Shown here: piece by piece, positions 18,536 through 26,961 of the stretch | Layout of the letters: each line of letters starts with the position of its first letter | Position numbering within the stretch: position 1 is the first letter of the stretch | From: Rhizobiaceae bacterium | GTDB lineage: Bacteria > Pseudomonadota > Alphaproteobacteria > Rhizobiales > Rhizobiaceae | Assembly (NCBI GenBank): GCA_017643495.1 | Contig: JAEPNK010000002.1 | Location: forward strand, 806,001 to 870,000 | DNA: 64,000 nt | Reading direction: 5' to 3' | The notes under the pieces: generated by a model | What the model saw: the letters and a program-made list of their open reading frames with translations, nothing else | What the model was told of the DNA's origin: nothing | The model's database searches: none | Position numbers and translations under genes: made by a program

Positions 18536-19450
18536 CTACTGGGTCGTGTTGCCGGCCGCCGGGCGCCGGGGTGAACCGGACGGATCCTGGAAGTAACGGA
18601 AGAAGTCGGAATTCGGCGACAGCACCATCGTTGTCCCGCTGTCGTTCAACGCCTGGCTGTAGGCACTCATTGAACGATAGAATTCGAAGAATTCCGGATC
18701 ACGACCAAACGCGTCTGCAAAGATCGCATTGCGTTCGCCTTCACCCTCACCACGCAGAACCTCAGCATCGCGCTGGGCAGCGGCCTTGATTTCCACAACC
18801 TCGCGATCCGCGCGCGCCCGGATGCGGCGGGCTGCTTCCTGGCCGCGGGCACGAAGGCGCTCGGCTTCTGCAAGACGCTCGGCATTCATCCGTGCATAGG
18901 TCTGGTCCGATACTTCGGCAGTCAGGTCGGTACGGCGGATGCGTACATCATCAATCTGCAAGCCAAGGGATTTGGCATCCGGGCTGATCTGGTCACGAAC
19001 CTCGAACATCATCTCCTGGCGCTTCTCGGATAGGGCTGCCTCGAAACCGCGCAGGCCGTAGACCCGGCGCAAAGCCGCATCAAGGCGCGTACGCAACCGT
19101 TGTTCGGCAAGCTGCAAACTGCCCGAGACCTGTTCACGGAACCGGCGGGGGTCTTCGACACGATAGGTCAGGAACGCATCAACCTCATAGAACTTGCCGC
19201 CTGAAACCTGGACACGGATATCGTCAAGGTCGAAACGCAGCAAGCGGTCTTCGACGATCTGCACTGTGTCGAGGCCTGCGAAGGCAAGCGGCGCCTTGAA
19301 GTAGAGGCCCGGCTCTTCTTCAACGCGGATGATTTCACCAAACCGGAGAACGATTGCCTGCTCGCGCTCGTTCACGACAAAGATGGAACTGTAGATCGCG
19401 ATGGCGACAGCCGCCAGCAGGATCAGGATTAGAGGTGTACGGTTGGCCAT
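18536..19450 (-). CDS. hflC: HflC protease modulator
   Basis: The 304-residue protein has one N-terminal transmembrane helix (LILILLAAVAIAIYSSIFVV) and an SPFH/band-7 domain (INEREQAIVLRFGEI-type start; EVDAFLTYRVEDPRRF), then a coiled-coil region rich in Glu, Arg and Ala. With HflK it forms a periplasmic cage around FtsH and modulates degradation of membrane proteins. The start codon overlaps the hflK stop by one base. Confidence 0.95.
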   Translation of the reverse strand: MANRTPLILILLAAVAIAIYSSIFVVNEREQAIVLRFGEIIRVEEEPGLYFKAPLAFAGLDTVQIVEDRLLRFDLDDIRVQVSGGKFYEVDAFLTYRVEDPRRFREQVSGSLQLAEQRLRTRLDAALRRVYGLRGFEAALSEKRQEMMFEVRDQISPDAKSLGLQIDDVRIRRTDLTAEVSDQTYARMNAERLAEAERLRARGQEAARRIRARADREVVEIKAAAQRDAEVLRGEGEGERNAIFADAFGRDPEFFEFYRSMSAYSQALNDSGTTMVLSPNSDFFRYFQDPSGSPRRPAAGNTTQ

Positions 19451-20580
19451 TATTGTGCCCCCCCAGTAGAATTGGTATTGGCGCGCTTGTTGATTTCCGG
19501 AAGTGGCAGATAAGGCACGACACCCTGGCCACCACTTTGTTCAACAATCACCTTGTCGGAATCACGCAGTACCTTCTCCATGGTTTCCAGGAACAGGCGC
19601 TTTCGCGTTACATCCGGTGCCTTTGCATATTCGTCGTAAACGGAAACAAAACGCTGGGCTTCACCCTTTGCCTCTTCCACCACACGGTTCTTGTAGGCTG
19701 CCGCATCTTCACGGATTTGCGCAGCTTCACCCCGCGCTCCACCGAGTACACGGTTGGCATACTGGTTTGCTTCCTCGATGAACTGGTCTTCATTCTGCTC
19801 GGCACGCTGCACTTCATCAAACGCATCGGCAACTTCAGGTGGCGGCGCCACATCCTCGATGTTTACCGCATTGATCTGGATACCAGCCTGATAACTGTCC
19901 AGTGTCGACTGAACGATGCTGCGCACCTCATCAGCGATACCGGAACGGTTGTCACGGAAAATGTCCTGCGCAGGATTTTTGCCGACAACCTCACGCATCG
20001 CACTTTCTGCAACCTGGCGAACCATGCCTTCAGGGTCGTCAACCTCGAACAGGTATTCATTCGGCTGAACGACCTGGTAAAGCACTGAAAATGCCACATC
20101 AACGATGTTCTGGTCACCGGAAAGCATCAGACCGGATGCAACCGAACGGGTTGTTGAACCGATATTGATCTGGTTCTCGCGAACATTGACAACTTCATAG
20201 GTTTCAACCGGCCACCAGTGCATGTGAATACCCGGAGCAGAAACTTCGGTTTTCGGCTTTCCGAAACGAAGCTCAACGCCAAGTTCGTCCGGCTGGATCG
20301 TGTACACTGCCTGCATGAGGTAAAGGCCAACCAGTACGACAGCCCCAATACCGACTGTCAGCGGGGTAAACCCGCCACCACCAGGCATCATTTTCTTCAT
20401 GCGGTCCTGTCCCTGACGGATCAGGTCTTCCAGGTCCGGCGGGTTTCCGCCGCCACCACCTCCGGAAGGCCGTTTGCCACCCTGGTTGCCACCACCCCAC
20501 GGGCCGCCACCTCCGGAATTGTTCCCATTGTTGCCGCCGCCCCACGGGCCACCGCCTCCGCTCTGATTGCTCCAACCCAT
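19450..20580 (-). CDS. hflK: HflK protease modulator
   Basis: The 376-residue protein has a cytoplasmic Gly/Asn-rich N-terminus containing two GGGGPWGGG units, a transmembrane helix at about residues 78-98, and a band-7 domain (TIQPDELGVELRFGKP, NIVDVAFSVLYQV, FEVDDPEGMVRQVAESAMREVVG) followed by a coiled coil. It pairs with HflC around the FtsH protease. The 180-base gap from folA holds no obvious terminator, so it may have its own promoter or be read from thyA. Confidence 0.95.
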   Translation of the reverse strand: MGWSNQSGGGGPWGGGNNGNNSGGGGPWGGGNQGGKRPSGGGGGGNPPDLEDLIRQGQDRMKKMMPGGGGFTPLTVGIGAVVLVGLYLMQAVYTIQPDELGVELRFGKPKTEVSAPGIHMHWWPVETYEVVNVRENQINIGSTTRSVASGLMLSGDQNIVDVAFSVLYQVVQPNEYLFEVDDPEGMVRQVAESAMREVVGKNPAQDIFRDNRSGIADEVRSIVQSTLDSYQAGIQINAVNIEDVAPPPEVADAFDEVQRAEQNEDQFIEEANQYANRVLGGARGEAAQIREDAAAYKNRVVEEAKGEAQRFVSVYDEYAKAPDVTRKRLFLETMEKVLRDSDKVIVEQSGGQGVVPYLPLPEINKRANTNSTGGAQ

Positions 20581-20759
20581 GAAATGTCCTTAATCTGTTT
20601 GACGCGAGCGCAATCGCCCGCTTCCGGGTATTATCGTGTTTTCGTTATAAGTATCGATCCATGCGCTTTCAATGCGGCACACGGTGCTTTCTTCTCGCAA
20701 TGGTTACCTTTTGCCCGGTCTGGCGGCAAGGTGAAAGGTTTCTGGCCGCGCAACCTGCC

Positions 20760-21278
20760 TCAACCTGTTTTTATCCGGTTGTAAACGGTGTAAACCGTAT
20801 CCACGCTGTCTTTTTCTCCCTTTGGCACCTCTTCGCGGCAAACAACCTGCCATTCATCGCCTGATATAACGGGAAACCGTGTATCGCCATCGGGCGTCGC
20901 CAAAACGTGTGTAACATATAGCCTTTCGGCAACCGGCATGGCCATTTCATAAATCTGCCCACCGCCGATCACGCATATTTCATCGGCCCCGTTTTCCCTG
21001 GCCCAACCTTCCGCAATGAAAAGGGCCGAATCAAGACTGGTTGCATGTACGGTCCCCTCCACGGCATGGGGAGACCTTGAAATGACGATGTTCAACCGGC
21101 CCGGAAGGGGTTTGCCGATACTGTCGAAAGTCTTTCTGCCCATGATGATGGGCTTGCCGATTGTATCACGCTTGAAGCGCTTTAGATCCGTCGACAGCTT
21201 CCAGGGCATGCCACCATCATTGCCGATAACATTGTTTTCGGCCACTGCGACGACAAGGGCTACAGGGAAATCAGGCAT
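20760..21278 (-). CDS. folA: Dihydrofolate reductase
   Basis: The 172-residue enzyme reduces dihydrofolate to tetrahydrofolate with NADPH. It has VALVVAVAENNVIGNDGGMPWKL at the N-terminus, IIMGRKTFDSIGKPLPGR, and ICVIGGGQIYEMAMPVAERLYVTHV. The ATG at 21278 lies one base after the thyA stop, which decides the start and places both folate-cycle genes in one transcript: ThyA oxidises methylene-tetrahydrofolate to dihydrofolate and FolA regenerates the reduced form. Confidence 0.96.
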   Translation of the reverse strand: MPDFPVALVVAVAENNVIGNDGGMPWKLSTDLKRFKRDTIGKPIIMGRKTFDSIGKPLPGRLNIVISRSPHAVEGTVHATSLDSALFIAEGWARENGADEICVIGGGQIYEMAMPVAERLYVTHVLATPDGDTRFPVISGDEWQVVCREEVPKGEKDSVDTVYTVYNRIKTG

Positions 21279-21279
21279 G

Positions 21280-22074
21280 TCAGACCGCCACTGGCGCCTT
21301 GATATGAGCGTGGGACTGGTAGCCTTCCAGCGTGAAATCGTCGAATGTGAAGGCAAACAGGTCCGTCACATCCGGATTGATTTTCATTACCGGCAAGGGC
21401 AGCGGTTCGCGTGAAAGCTGCTCGCGCGCCTGCTCAAAATGGTTGTGATACAGGTGTGCATCGCCAAACGTGTGAACAAAGTCTCCCGGCTCAAGGTCAC
21501 AGACCTGCGCCAGCATCATTGTCAGCAGGGCATAAGATGCGATGTTGAATGGCACCCCAAGGAAAATATCCGCAGAGCGCTGGTACAGCTGGCAGGAAAG
21601 TTTGCCATGCGCCACATAGAACTGGAAAAGACAGTGGCAGGGAGGCAGGGCCATTTCGTCCACTAGCGCCGGGTTCCACGCGCTGACGATGTGACGGCGG
21701 GAATTCGGATTGTGTTTGAGGCTGTTCACCAAGGCCTTTATCTGGTCGACATGCTCTCCGTCGGGAGTTGGCCAGGATCGCCACTGGTAACCGTAAACCG
21801 GCCCCAGATCACCTTTCTCGTCGGCCCATTCATCCCATATGGAAACCCCGTTTTCCTTGAGCCAGCCAATATTCGTGTCCCCTCGCAAAAACCACAACAA
21901 TTCGATAATGATCGAGCGCAGGTGAAGCTTCTTGGTGGTAACGACGGGGAACCCTTCCGACAGGTCAAACCGCATCTGGTGGCCGAATACCGAACGTGTA
22001 CCCGTTCCTGTCCGGTCCCCCCGGTCGGTACCGTTTTCAAGAACATGCGACATCAGGTCGAGATATTGGCGCAA
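21280..22074 (-). CDS. thyA: Thymidylate synthase
   Basis: The 264-residue protein matches the E. coli-length ThyA. It has [11 protein letters not shown], the catalytic Cys146 in [31 protein letters not shown] and [13 protein letters not shown]. It methylates dUMP to dTMP. The start is a TTG (TTG CGC CAA TAT ...), supported by GGAG upstream and by alignment of the first residues RQYLDLM to the family's K/RQYL. folA follows after one base. Confidence 0.96.
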   Translation of the reverse strand: MRQYLDLMSHVLENGTDRGDRTGTGTRSVFGHQMRFDLSEGFPVVTTKKLHLRSIIIELLWFLRGDTNIGWLKENGVSIWDEWADEKGDLGPVYGYQWRSWPTPDGEHVDQIKALVNSLKHNPNSRRHIVSAWNPALVDEMALPPCHCLFQFYVAHGKLSCQLYQRSADIFLGVPFNIASYALLTMMLAQVCDLEPGDFVHTFGDAHLYHNHFEQAREQLSREPLPLPVMKINPDVTDLFAFTFDDFTLEGYQSHAHIKAPVAV

Positions 22075-22237
22075 GGCAATTTTCTCCGTTGGGGATTCTT
22101 TTCATATTTTAGCCGCCTTTCGGCGTGATGGAAATCCGGCCAGGCATGCTTTCCACGGATGGCTGCCGGCACAGATACGTGATTTTAACAATCGGTTTAC
22201 CCTGTTGGCCCACACTACAGGGTCAAGGAGTTCTGCA

Positions 22238-22306
22238 ATGCGTAAAAAGAAGAAAACACTCTTCCCTGCCCTTGCTGCTGCACTGCTGTTCAAGAGCAAG
22301 AAGTAA
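22238..22306 (+). CDS. Candidate 22-residue small protein
   Basis: An ORF of 22 codons encodes MRKKKKTLFPALAAALLFKSKK and is preceded by a strong ribosome binding site (AAGGAG, seven bases before the ATG). The peptide has a short hydrophobic core flanked by lysine clusters at both ends, compatible with an inner-membrane-associated or membrane-inserting peptide. It is divergent from thyA and convergent with DUF1194. I know no family for it; the good ribosome site is the main support. Confidence 0.5.
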   Translation: MRKKKKTLFPALAAALLFKSKK

Positions 22307-22310
22307 AATT

Positions 22311-22324
22311 GCACCAGAAGGTGC
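22311..22324. terminator. Possible weak bidirectional terminator
   Basis: GCACC and GGTGC form a 5-bp stem with an AGAA loop between the convergent small ORF and DUF1194 gene. On the minus strand AATTTTAC follows. The stem is short, so termination is tentative. Confidence 0.35.
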
Positions 22325-22326
22325 CA

Positions 22327-23070
22327 TTACCAACGGCCGAGTGACCCGACCGGACTTGGAGCAAGTTCGTTCAGCAGCTTGACCTTCATGGCCCGTGCAA
22401 AATCGTCAAAGCCTTCAGCAACAATCATGAAGGCGCCCGGCCCACGCAACAGGCTGCGCATGTAATATTCATCAACCGCTTCGTAGAATGTCTTTCCCCG
22501 TCTGTATGGATTGAGAATGGCCAGACCGTTAACGGTTATCTCCGAAAAATCATAAAGCTGGTAAACGTCTTCGGGCCGGATTCCATCATTGCTGATACCG
22601 TCCCCTGATACGTCGATCACCTGCCGCAGGCAGCGGATTGGTGCGCGCGCCATCAGGCGGTGGGCATAGCCCAGGGCATTGCCGAGTGCGGTTGGCGCCT
22701 TGGTTGTATTGCGGTCATGATCGACGATCTGGCGGGCAAGCCTGGAGATATCAGCCTCACCAACCACATGGGTCCAGTCAAACAGCATTGACTGGTTGGA
22801 CTGGCCGTTCCACTCAAAACCGGAAATGTAGACCCCGCCAAGGGAAAGAATGGCATCGCGAACCTCCGGGTCCAGCAAGGCACTTGCCGTTCCTTCCATT
22901 TGCAGCCGGTATTCATGTTCATTAACGCTGGACGAAGCATCTATTGCCAAAACCAGGGCCACTTCGCAGAACGTATCCTGTGCCCTGACCCGTTGCCCTG
23001 TACCAAACAGGACAAGCAGCATTGCGATGATGGTCAGAAGGGAATTCCCGGCCAGCCATCGCTGCATCAT
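22327..23070 (-). CDS. DUF1194 (VWA-like) secreted protein
   Basis: The 247-residue protein has an N-terminal signal/anchor (LLTIIAMLLVLFGTGQRVRAQ) and a von Willebrand A-like domain with the MIDAS pattern LAIDASSSVNEHEY, a threonine in TKAPTALGNAL and the aspartate in VIDVSGDGISNDG. DUF1194 proteins are frequent in alphaproteobacteria; their role is unknown, but the fold suggests metal-dependent protein binding in the periplasm. It lies three bases after the fatty acid synthase-like gene. Confidence 0.85.
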   Translation of the reverse strand: MMQRWLAGNSLLTIIAMLLVLFGTGQRVRAQDTFCEVALVLAIDASSSVNEHEYRLQMEGTASALLDPEVRDAILSLGGVYISGFEWNGQSNQSMLFDWTHVVGEADISRLARQIVDHDRNTTKAPTALGNALGYAHRLMARAPIRCLRQVIDVSGDGISNDGIRPEDVYQLYDFSEITVNGLAILNPYRRGKTFYEAVDEYYMRSLLRGPGAFMIVAEGFDDFARAMKVKLLNELAPSPVGSLGRW

Positions 23071-23073
23071 GTC

Positions 23074-24315
23074 CTACAGCTCCAGTTTCATTTTCTTTTC
23101 CAGCTTCTCAAGCTCACGCTGGGTATCAGTGATGTAATCCCTCGTAATCGGTGCGGCATCACGGTTACGGGAAAGTTGCATGTGGAAAACAAGCTGGCTT
23201 CCGGTCCGGAACATCAGTTCACACGAAATCAGGTAGAATTCCCACATCCGGGCGAAGCGCTCGTCATACATCTCGACGACCTTGTCGCGGTTTTTCTCAA
23301 ACCGGTCGACCCAGTGCTTGAGCGTTGTTGCATAATGAACCCTCAGGAATTCCAAGTCCGTACACCACAAATGGTTCTGCTCGATAACCTCGAACACTTC
23401 GGAAAGAGCCGGGGAATAGGCCCCGGGGAAAATATACTTGCGAAGCCAGGAGCTCGCCATGCCCGGAGGCGACATGTGACCAATGGAATGAATGACGGCC
23501 AATCCGTCATCCGGCATCAACTCGTTCAGTTTCTTGAAAAACTCGTCATAATGGCTAACGCCCACATGTTCGAACATGCCGACCGAAACAATCCTGTCAA
23601 ACGTCTCGGGCACTTCCCTGTAATCCTGGAGGCGGAACTCGACAAGGTCTGAAAGCCCCATCTTCTGCGCCCGCTCGCTGGCTAGTTTCTGTTGCTCGCT
23701 GGAAAGCGTGACACCGACAACCTTCACTTTTTTCAGGGCAGCCAGATAGAGAGCCAGATCACCCCAGCCACATCCGATATCCAGCACTTTCTGGCCTTCC
23801 TGCAAGTCCAGCTTGGAGGCAAGAAGCCTCAACTTGTTGCGCTGGGCCTGTTCCAGGGTTTCATTCTCGTCCCGGAAATAGGCACACGAGTAGAGCATGT
23901 TCTTGTCGAGAAACAGCTTGTAGAACGAATTGCCGAGATCATAGTGGTGGGACACATTCTGTTGTGCCTGGCCCCGCCGGTTCGATTGCTGGCGCTTTCG
24001 GAACCGCATCTTGAAATTGCGGATCATCTGCTGGACGGGATGGGATGCAAGTGAAAGCCGGTTGTGGGAAAACAACTGCAGGAAATCACGCAGGGAGGAG
24101 CCTTCCTCGAAGGTCATCCTGCCATCCATGTAGGCTTCACCTGCAGCCAGTTCTGCATTGGTGACAAGTGACCAGTACAGGCTCTTGTCATGCAGTTTCA
24201 TTGTTACATCCAGACCCGGTTCACCGGCGAATACATGGCGTGCACCATCAGGGTCAATAACCGTGAGGGAACCCTTTTGCACGAAGGTTCTGAGAAGATT
24301 GGAAAGCGGAAACAT
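23074..24315 (-). CDS. Cyclopropane-fatty-acyl-phospholipid synthase family methyltransferase
   Basis: The 413-residue protein has an N-terminal lipid-binding region and a SAM-binding core: NVSHHYDLGNSFYKLFLD, LDIGCGWGDLALYLA, GVTLSSEQQKLA, FDRIVSVGMFEHVG, and SFPGAYSPALSEV-type residues after it. These are hallmarks of enzymes that methylenate or methylate unsaturated phospholipid acyl chains. It may be a true cyclopropane synthase or a related fatty-acid modifier. It is co-oriented with DUF1194 and divergent from the Rrf2 operon. Confidence 0.9.
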   Translation of the reverse strand: MFPLSNLLRTFVQKGSLTVIDPDGARHVFAGEPGLDVTMKLHDKSLYWSLVTNAELAAGEAYMDGRMTFEEGSSLRDFLQLFSHNRLSLASHPVQQMIRNFKMRFRKRQQSNRRGQAQQNVSHHYDLGNSFYKLFLDKNMLYSCAYFRDENETLEQAQRNKLRLLASKLDLQEGQKVLDIGCGWGDLALYLAALKKVKVVGVTLSSEQQKLASERAQKMGLSDLVEFRLQDYREVPETFDRIVSVGMFEHVGVSHYDEFFKKLNELMPDDGLAVIHSIGHMSPPGMASSWLRKYIFPGAYSPALSEVFEVIEQNHLWCTDLEFLRVHYATTLKHWVDRFEKNRDKVVEMYDERFARMWEFYLISCELMFRTGSQLVFHMQLSRNRDAAPITRDYITDTQRELEKLEKKMKLEL

Positions 24316-24482
24316 GGAATGGGCAGGCCTTTGATGAACAGCGTCTGATAAGCGAGACTATTCCGAATATCTTTCGCATTCAATGCATCAGGTGTTTTCA
24401 TCGTCATCCCTGAAAACACTTGTACAGCAAGGCAGCAAGGGCCTTGAAAAAGCAAAAAAACCAAAACCTGACAGAAACAGTC

Positions 24483-24521
24483 TTGAAACCTGAAAAGAAT
24501 CGTAACATATATAGTTACATG
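24483..24521 (+). promoter_or_regulatory. Promoter with overlapping palindromic operator for the Rrf2 operon
   Basis: A TTGAAA box (24483-24488) is followed 17 bases later by CATATA (24506-24511). The palindrome GTAAC-ATATATA-GTTAC spans 24502-24518, so it covers the -10 region and touches the start codon at 24519. Rrf2 proteins bind such AT-rich dyads and often repress their own genes. If transcription starts at the ATG, the message is leaderless, which fits the lack of a Shine-Dalgarno sequence. Confidence 0.6.
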
Positions 24522-24980
24522 AAACAGGATAGTCGACTTTCTTCCGTGCTGCACGCCCTCTTGCATATGGCGGAGCGCAATGAGTCCATGACATCTGATG
24601 AGCTTTCGCGCTGCCTGCGCACCAATCCCGTGGTCGTGCGGCGCACGATGGGTTTTCTGCGCAATGCCGGTATTGTTTCTTCGGAACGCGGACACGCCGG
24701 GGGCTGGAAAATCTGTTCGGACCTTTCCGCAATCACCCTCAGGGAGTTGCACGAGGCACTCGGAGAACCGGATGTCTTCGCCATAGGTCATCGGACGGAA
24801 ATGCCGGAATGCCTGGTTGAACAATCTGTGAATGCCGCACTGGACGCTGCTTTTGCAGATGCAGAAGCCCTGCTGATGCGGCGGATGGGTGAAGTAACCC
24901 TCGCCGATCTTGCAGATGATTTTGCCCGGCGTCATTCGGCCCGGCATACCCATAACAAGGATACTCGCAATGAAGCATGA
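24519..24980 (+). CDS. Rrf2 family transcriptional regulator
   Basis: The 153-residue protein starts KQDSRLSSVLHALLHMAE, the usual Rrf2 beginning, with a winged-helix domain (SDELSRCLRTNPVVVRRTMGFLRNAGIVSSERGHAGGW). The C-terminal half has only one cysteine (MPECLVEQSVNAAL) rather than the three that bind an Fe-S cluster in IscR or NsrR, so it probably senses redox or an electrophile through that cysteine, or another signal. Its 3' end overlaps the following flavoprotein gene. Confidence 0.9.
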   Translation: MKQDSRLSSVLHALLHMAERNESMTSDELSRCLRTNPVVVRRTMGFLRNAGIVSSERGHAGGWKICSDLSAITLRELHEALGEPDVFAIGHRTEMPECLVEQSVNAALDAAFADAEALLMRRMGEVTLADLADDFARRHSARHTHNKDTRNEA

Positions 24981-25860
24981 TGTTATTGTTGTCGGAGGTG
25001 GCTATGCCGGAATGGCGGCCGCCCTCCAGTTGCTGCGCGCCCGAAAAACGGTATTGATGCTGGATGCCGGCAAGCGCCGCAACCGGTTTGCCAACAGTTC
25101 TCACGGATTTCTCGGCCAGGACGGTATTGCCCCTGACCGGATTGCAGCCGATGCCCGCAAACAACTGGCGGCTTATCCCGAACTGGACTGGATTGATGAA
25201 GAAGCAGGCAGCCTTGCGGGAAAGCGGGATGCATTTGAGGTAATCACCAGTGAAGGCAAAACCTGCCTGGGGCGCCGTATTCTGTTTGCCACGGGCGTGG
25301 AGGACAGGCTGCCGGAAATCGACGGCATCAGTGAGCGGTGGGGAAAATCCGTCTTTCACTGTCCCTATTGCCACGGCTATGAGCTTGGCAAAGGACGGAT
25401 CGGTGTACTTGGCAGCGGGCCGATGTCGGCACATCAGGCCGAGTTGCTGACCGAGTGGGGAAAGGTCACCTATTTCCCGAACGACACAGCAGTGCCCGAT
25501 GCGCAAACCCGCAATACCCTGGAAGCAAGACAGGTAACCATTGAGGATACACGGATCAGGCGGATTGAAGGCAAGGCCGATATCATCCTTGCCGACGGTC
25601 GCAACCTTTCCTTTGCGGGTTTGTTCGTTGCAACGCAGGTCACCCCTGCAAGTCCCCTGCCTGCCAGCGCGGGATGCGAGATGAAGGAGACCCCGCTCGG
25701 CTCGATTATCCACACTGACGAAACAAAACAGACGACGGTGCCCGGCATCTATGCATGCGGAGACGTGGCACACATGCCGCATTCGGTGTCACTGGCAGTA
25801 GGCGATGGTGCAAAGGCCGGCGCGCAAGTGCACCGCTCGCTTGTCTGGCCGGATGCATGA
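24970..25860 (+). CDS. Thioredoxin reductase-like FAD-dependent oxidoreductase
   Basis: The 296-residue protein has an FAD-binding start (VIVVGGGYAGMAAALQLL), a redox pair Cys131-Pro-Tyr-Cys134 in FHCPYCHGYE, an NAD(P)-binding GVLGSGPMSAHQ and a C-terminal GIYACGDVAHMPHS. The layout matches low-molecular-weight thioredoxin reductase-like proteins. The start overlaps the Rrf2 gene by 11 bases and its stop meets the methyltransferase gene. It is likely under control of the adjacent regulator in a redox or electrophile response. Confidence 0.9.
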   Translation: MKHDVIVVGGGYAGMAAALQLLRARKTVLMLDAGKRRNRFANSSHGFLGQDGIAPDRIAADARKQLAAYPELDWIDEEAGSLAGKRDAFEVITSEGKTCLGRRILFATGVEDRLPEIDGISERWGKSVFHCPYCHGYELGKGRIGVLGSGPMSAHQAELLTEWGKVTYFPNDTAVPDAQTRNTLEARQVTIEDTRIRRIEGKADIILADGRNLSFAGLFVATQVTPASPLPASAGCEMKETPLGSIIHTDETKQTTVPGIYACGDVAHMPHSVSLAVGDGAKAGAQVHRSLVWPDA

Positions 25861-25874
25861 GGCGGCGAGACGCC

Positions 25875-26552
25875 ATGTCCATTCCGAACAATCCGGGCGA
25901 AGCGGCAAGCTATGCGAAACGGGTGACAGCCCAGGTACCCGCCCTTGCCGACCTGCATCGCATGACCGGGATTCTTATGGCCGAGCACGTACCGGACAAA
26001 GGCCGCGTTATCGTTCTTGGTGCCGGAGGCGGGCTCGAATTGCGGGCACTGGCAACCCGGCACCCGGACTGGCAGTTCGATGGCATCGACCCCTCGCCTT
26101 CCATGCTGGCGCAAGCCGTGCAAACACTGGGGCCCCATGCGGAAAAGGTTATCCTCCATCAGGGTTATATCGACACTGCCCCAACGGGTCCGTTCGATGG
26201 CGCAGTGTGTCTTCTGACCCTGCATTTCCTGCCCCGCGACGAACGCCTGCAAACCCTTCGGGAACTGGCCAGCCGCCTGCGGCCAGGCGCCCCCCTGGTT
26301 GTTGCCCATCACAGTTTTCCCAAAGAACATGGACAGGACGATATCTGGTTGCGCAGGAACGCAGCCCTTGGCGCTTCAGGAAACACATCGAAAGCCCACG
26401 CAGAACAGGGCATCAGGACGATGAAGGAGCGCCTTCCTGCCCTTTCCCCGGAAGAAGACGAACAGGTGTTGCGCGAAGCCGGATTTGACGACATCCGGTT
26501 ATTCTTCGCAGCCTTCACCTTCAAGGGGTGGGTCTCGCGCCGGTCCGGTTAA
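25875..26552 (+). CDS. Class I SAM-dependent methyltransferase
   Basis: The roughly 225-residue protein has the SAM-binding loop VIVLGAGGGLELRALA, FDGIDPSPSMLAQA and GAVCLLTLHFLP, the Rossmann methyltransferase pattern. The substrate is unknown. An alternative ATG at 25857 overlaps the stop of the flavoprotein gene (ATGA); I chose 25875 because GAGGCGGCGAG precedes it, but coupling from 25857 is possible. It closes the Rrf2-flavoprotein-methyltransferase operon, a repeated association in proteobacteria. Confidence 0.83.
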   Translation: MSIPNNPGEAASYAKRVTAQVPALADLHRMTGILMAEHVPDKGRVIVLGAGGGLELRALATRHPDWQFDGIDPSPSMLAQAVQTLGPHAEKVILHQGYIDTAPTGPFDGAVCLLTLHFLPRDERLQTLRELASRLRPGAPLVVAHHSFPKEHGQDDIWLRRNAALGASGNTSKAHAEQGIRTMKERLPALSPEEDEQVLREAGFDDIRLFFAAFTFKGWVSRRSG

Positions 26553-26611
26553 TTCGGCGACCTGTCAAACTGAAGCCTTTAAATTCCCGGCCGCTTCTCT
26601 TATATTGGTTG

Positions 26612-26931
26612 TGCTGGGCAACCAGCTATGACGATAAATTGCCTGTGCAATAAACCATTCGGACCCGGGGGCGGTACCCGGCGCCTCCACCACAAGCCCT
26701 TCCTGCCGCAGAAGGTTTTGTGATGGGGGCGAAACAGGATCGACGAGGGTGTAAAGACAGTGTTTTCGTTCGGTATTGTACCACCGTTATCGGGCTAAAT
26801 TTCTAGTTGCAAACGACAACTATGCGGAAGCTCGTCTAGCTGCTTAATTGCGGTTCGACAGTTTCACACTGAACTCCTGACGGTTCGCACTGTCAGGCGG
26901 GGTCCGAAGGCACCTGGCAACAGAAGCCTTC
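26612..26931 (+). ncRNA. ssrA: Transfer-messenger RNA, permuted two-piece form
   Basis: The order is acceptor piece then coding piece, as in alphaproteobacteria. The acceptor piece ends CCTCCACCA at 26692; the coding piece begins GGGGGCG at 26725 and these pair into a 7-bp acceptor stem. About 32 bases between them would be removed. The tag reading frame runs 26809-26847 and encodes ANDNYAEARLAA followed by TAA. A TATATT box lies at 26601-26606. A hairpin GAAGGC/GCCTTC (26906-26931) with a T-rich tail ends the gene. End points are estimates. Confidence 0.95.
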
Positions 26932-26961
26932 ACCTTATTTTTCTGGAGCATTATCCCGGTC

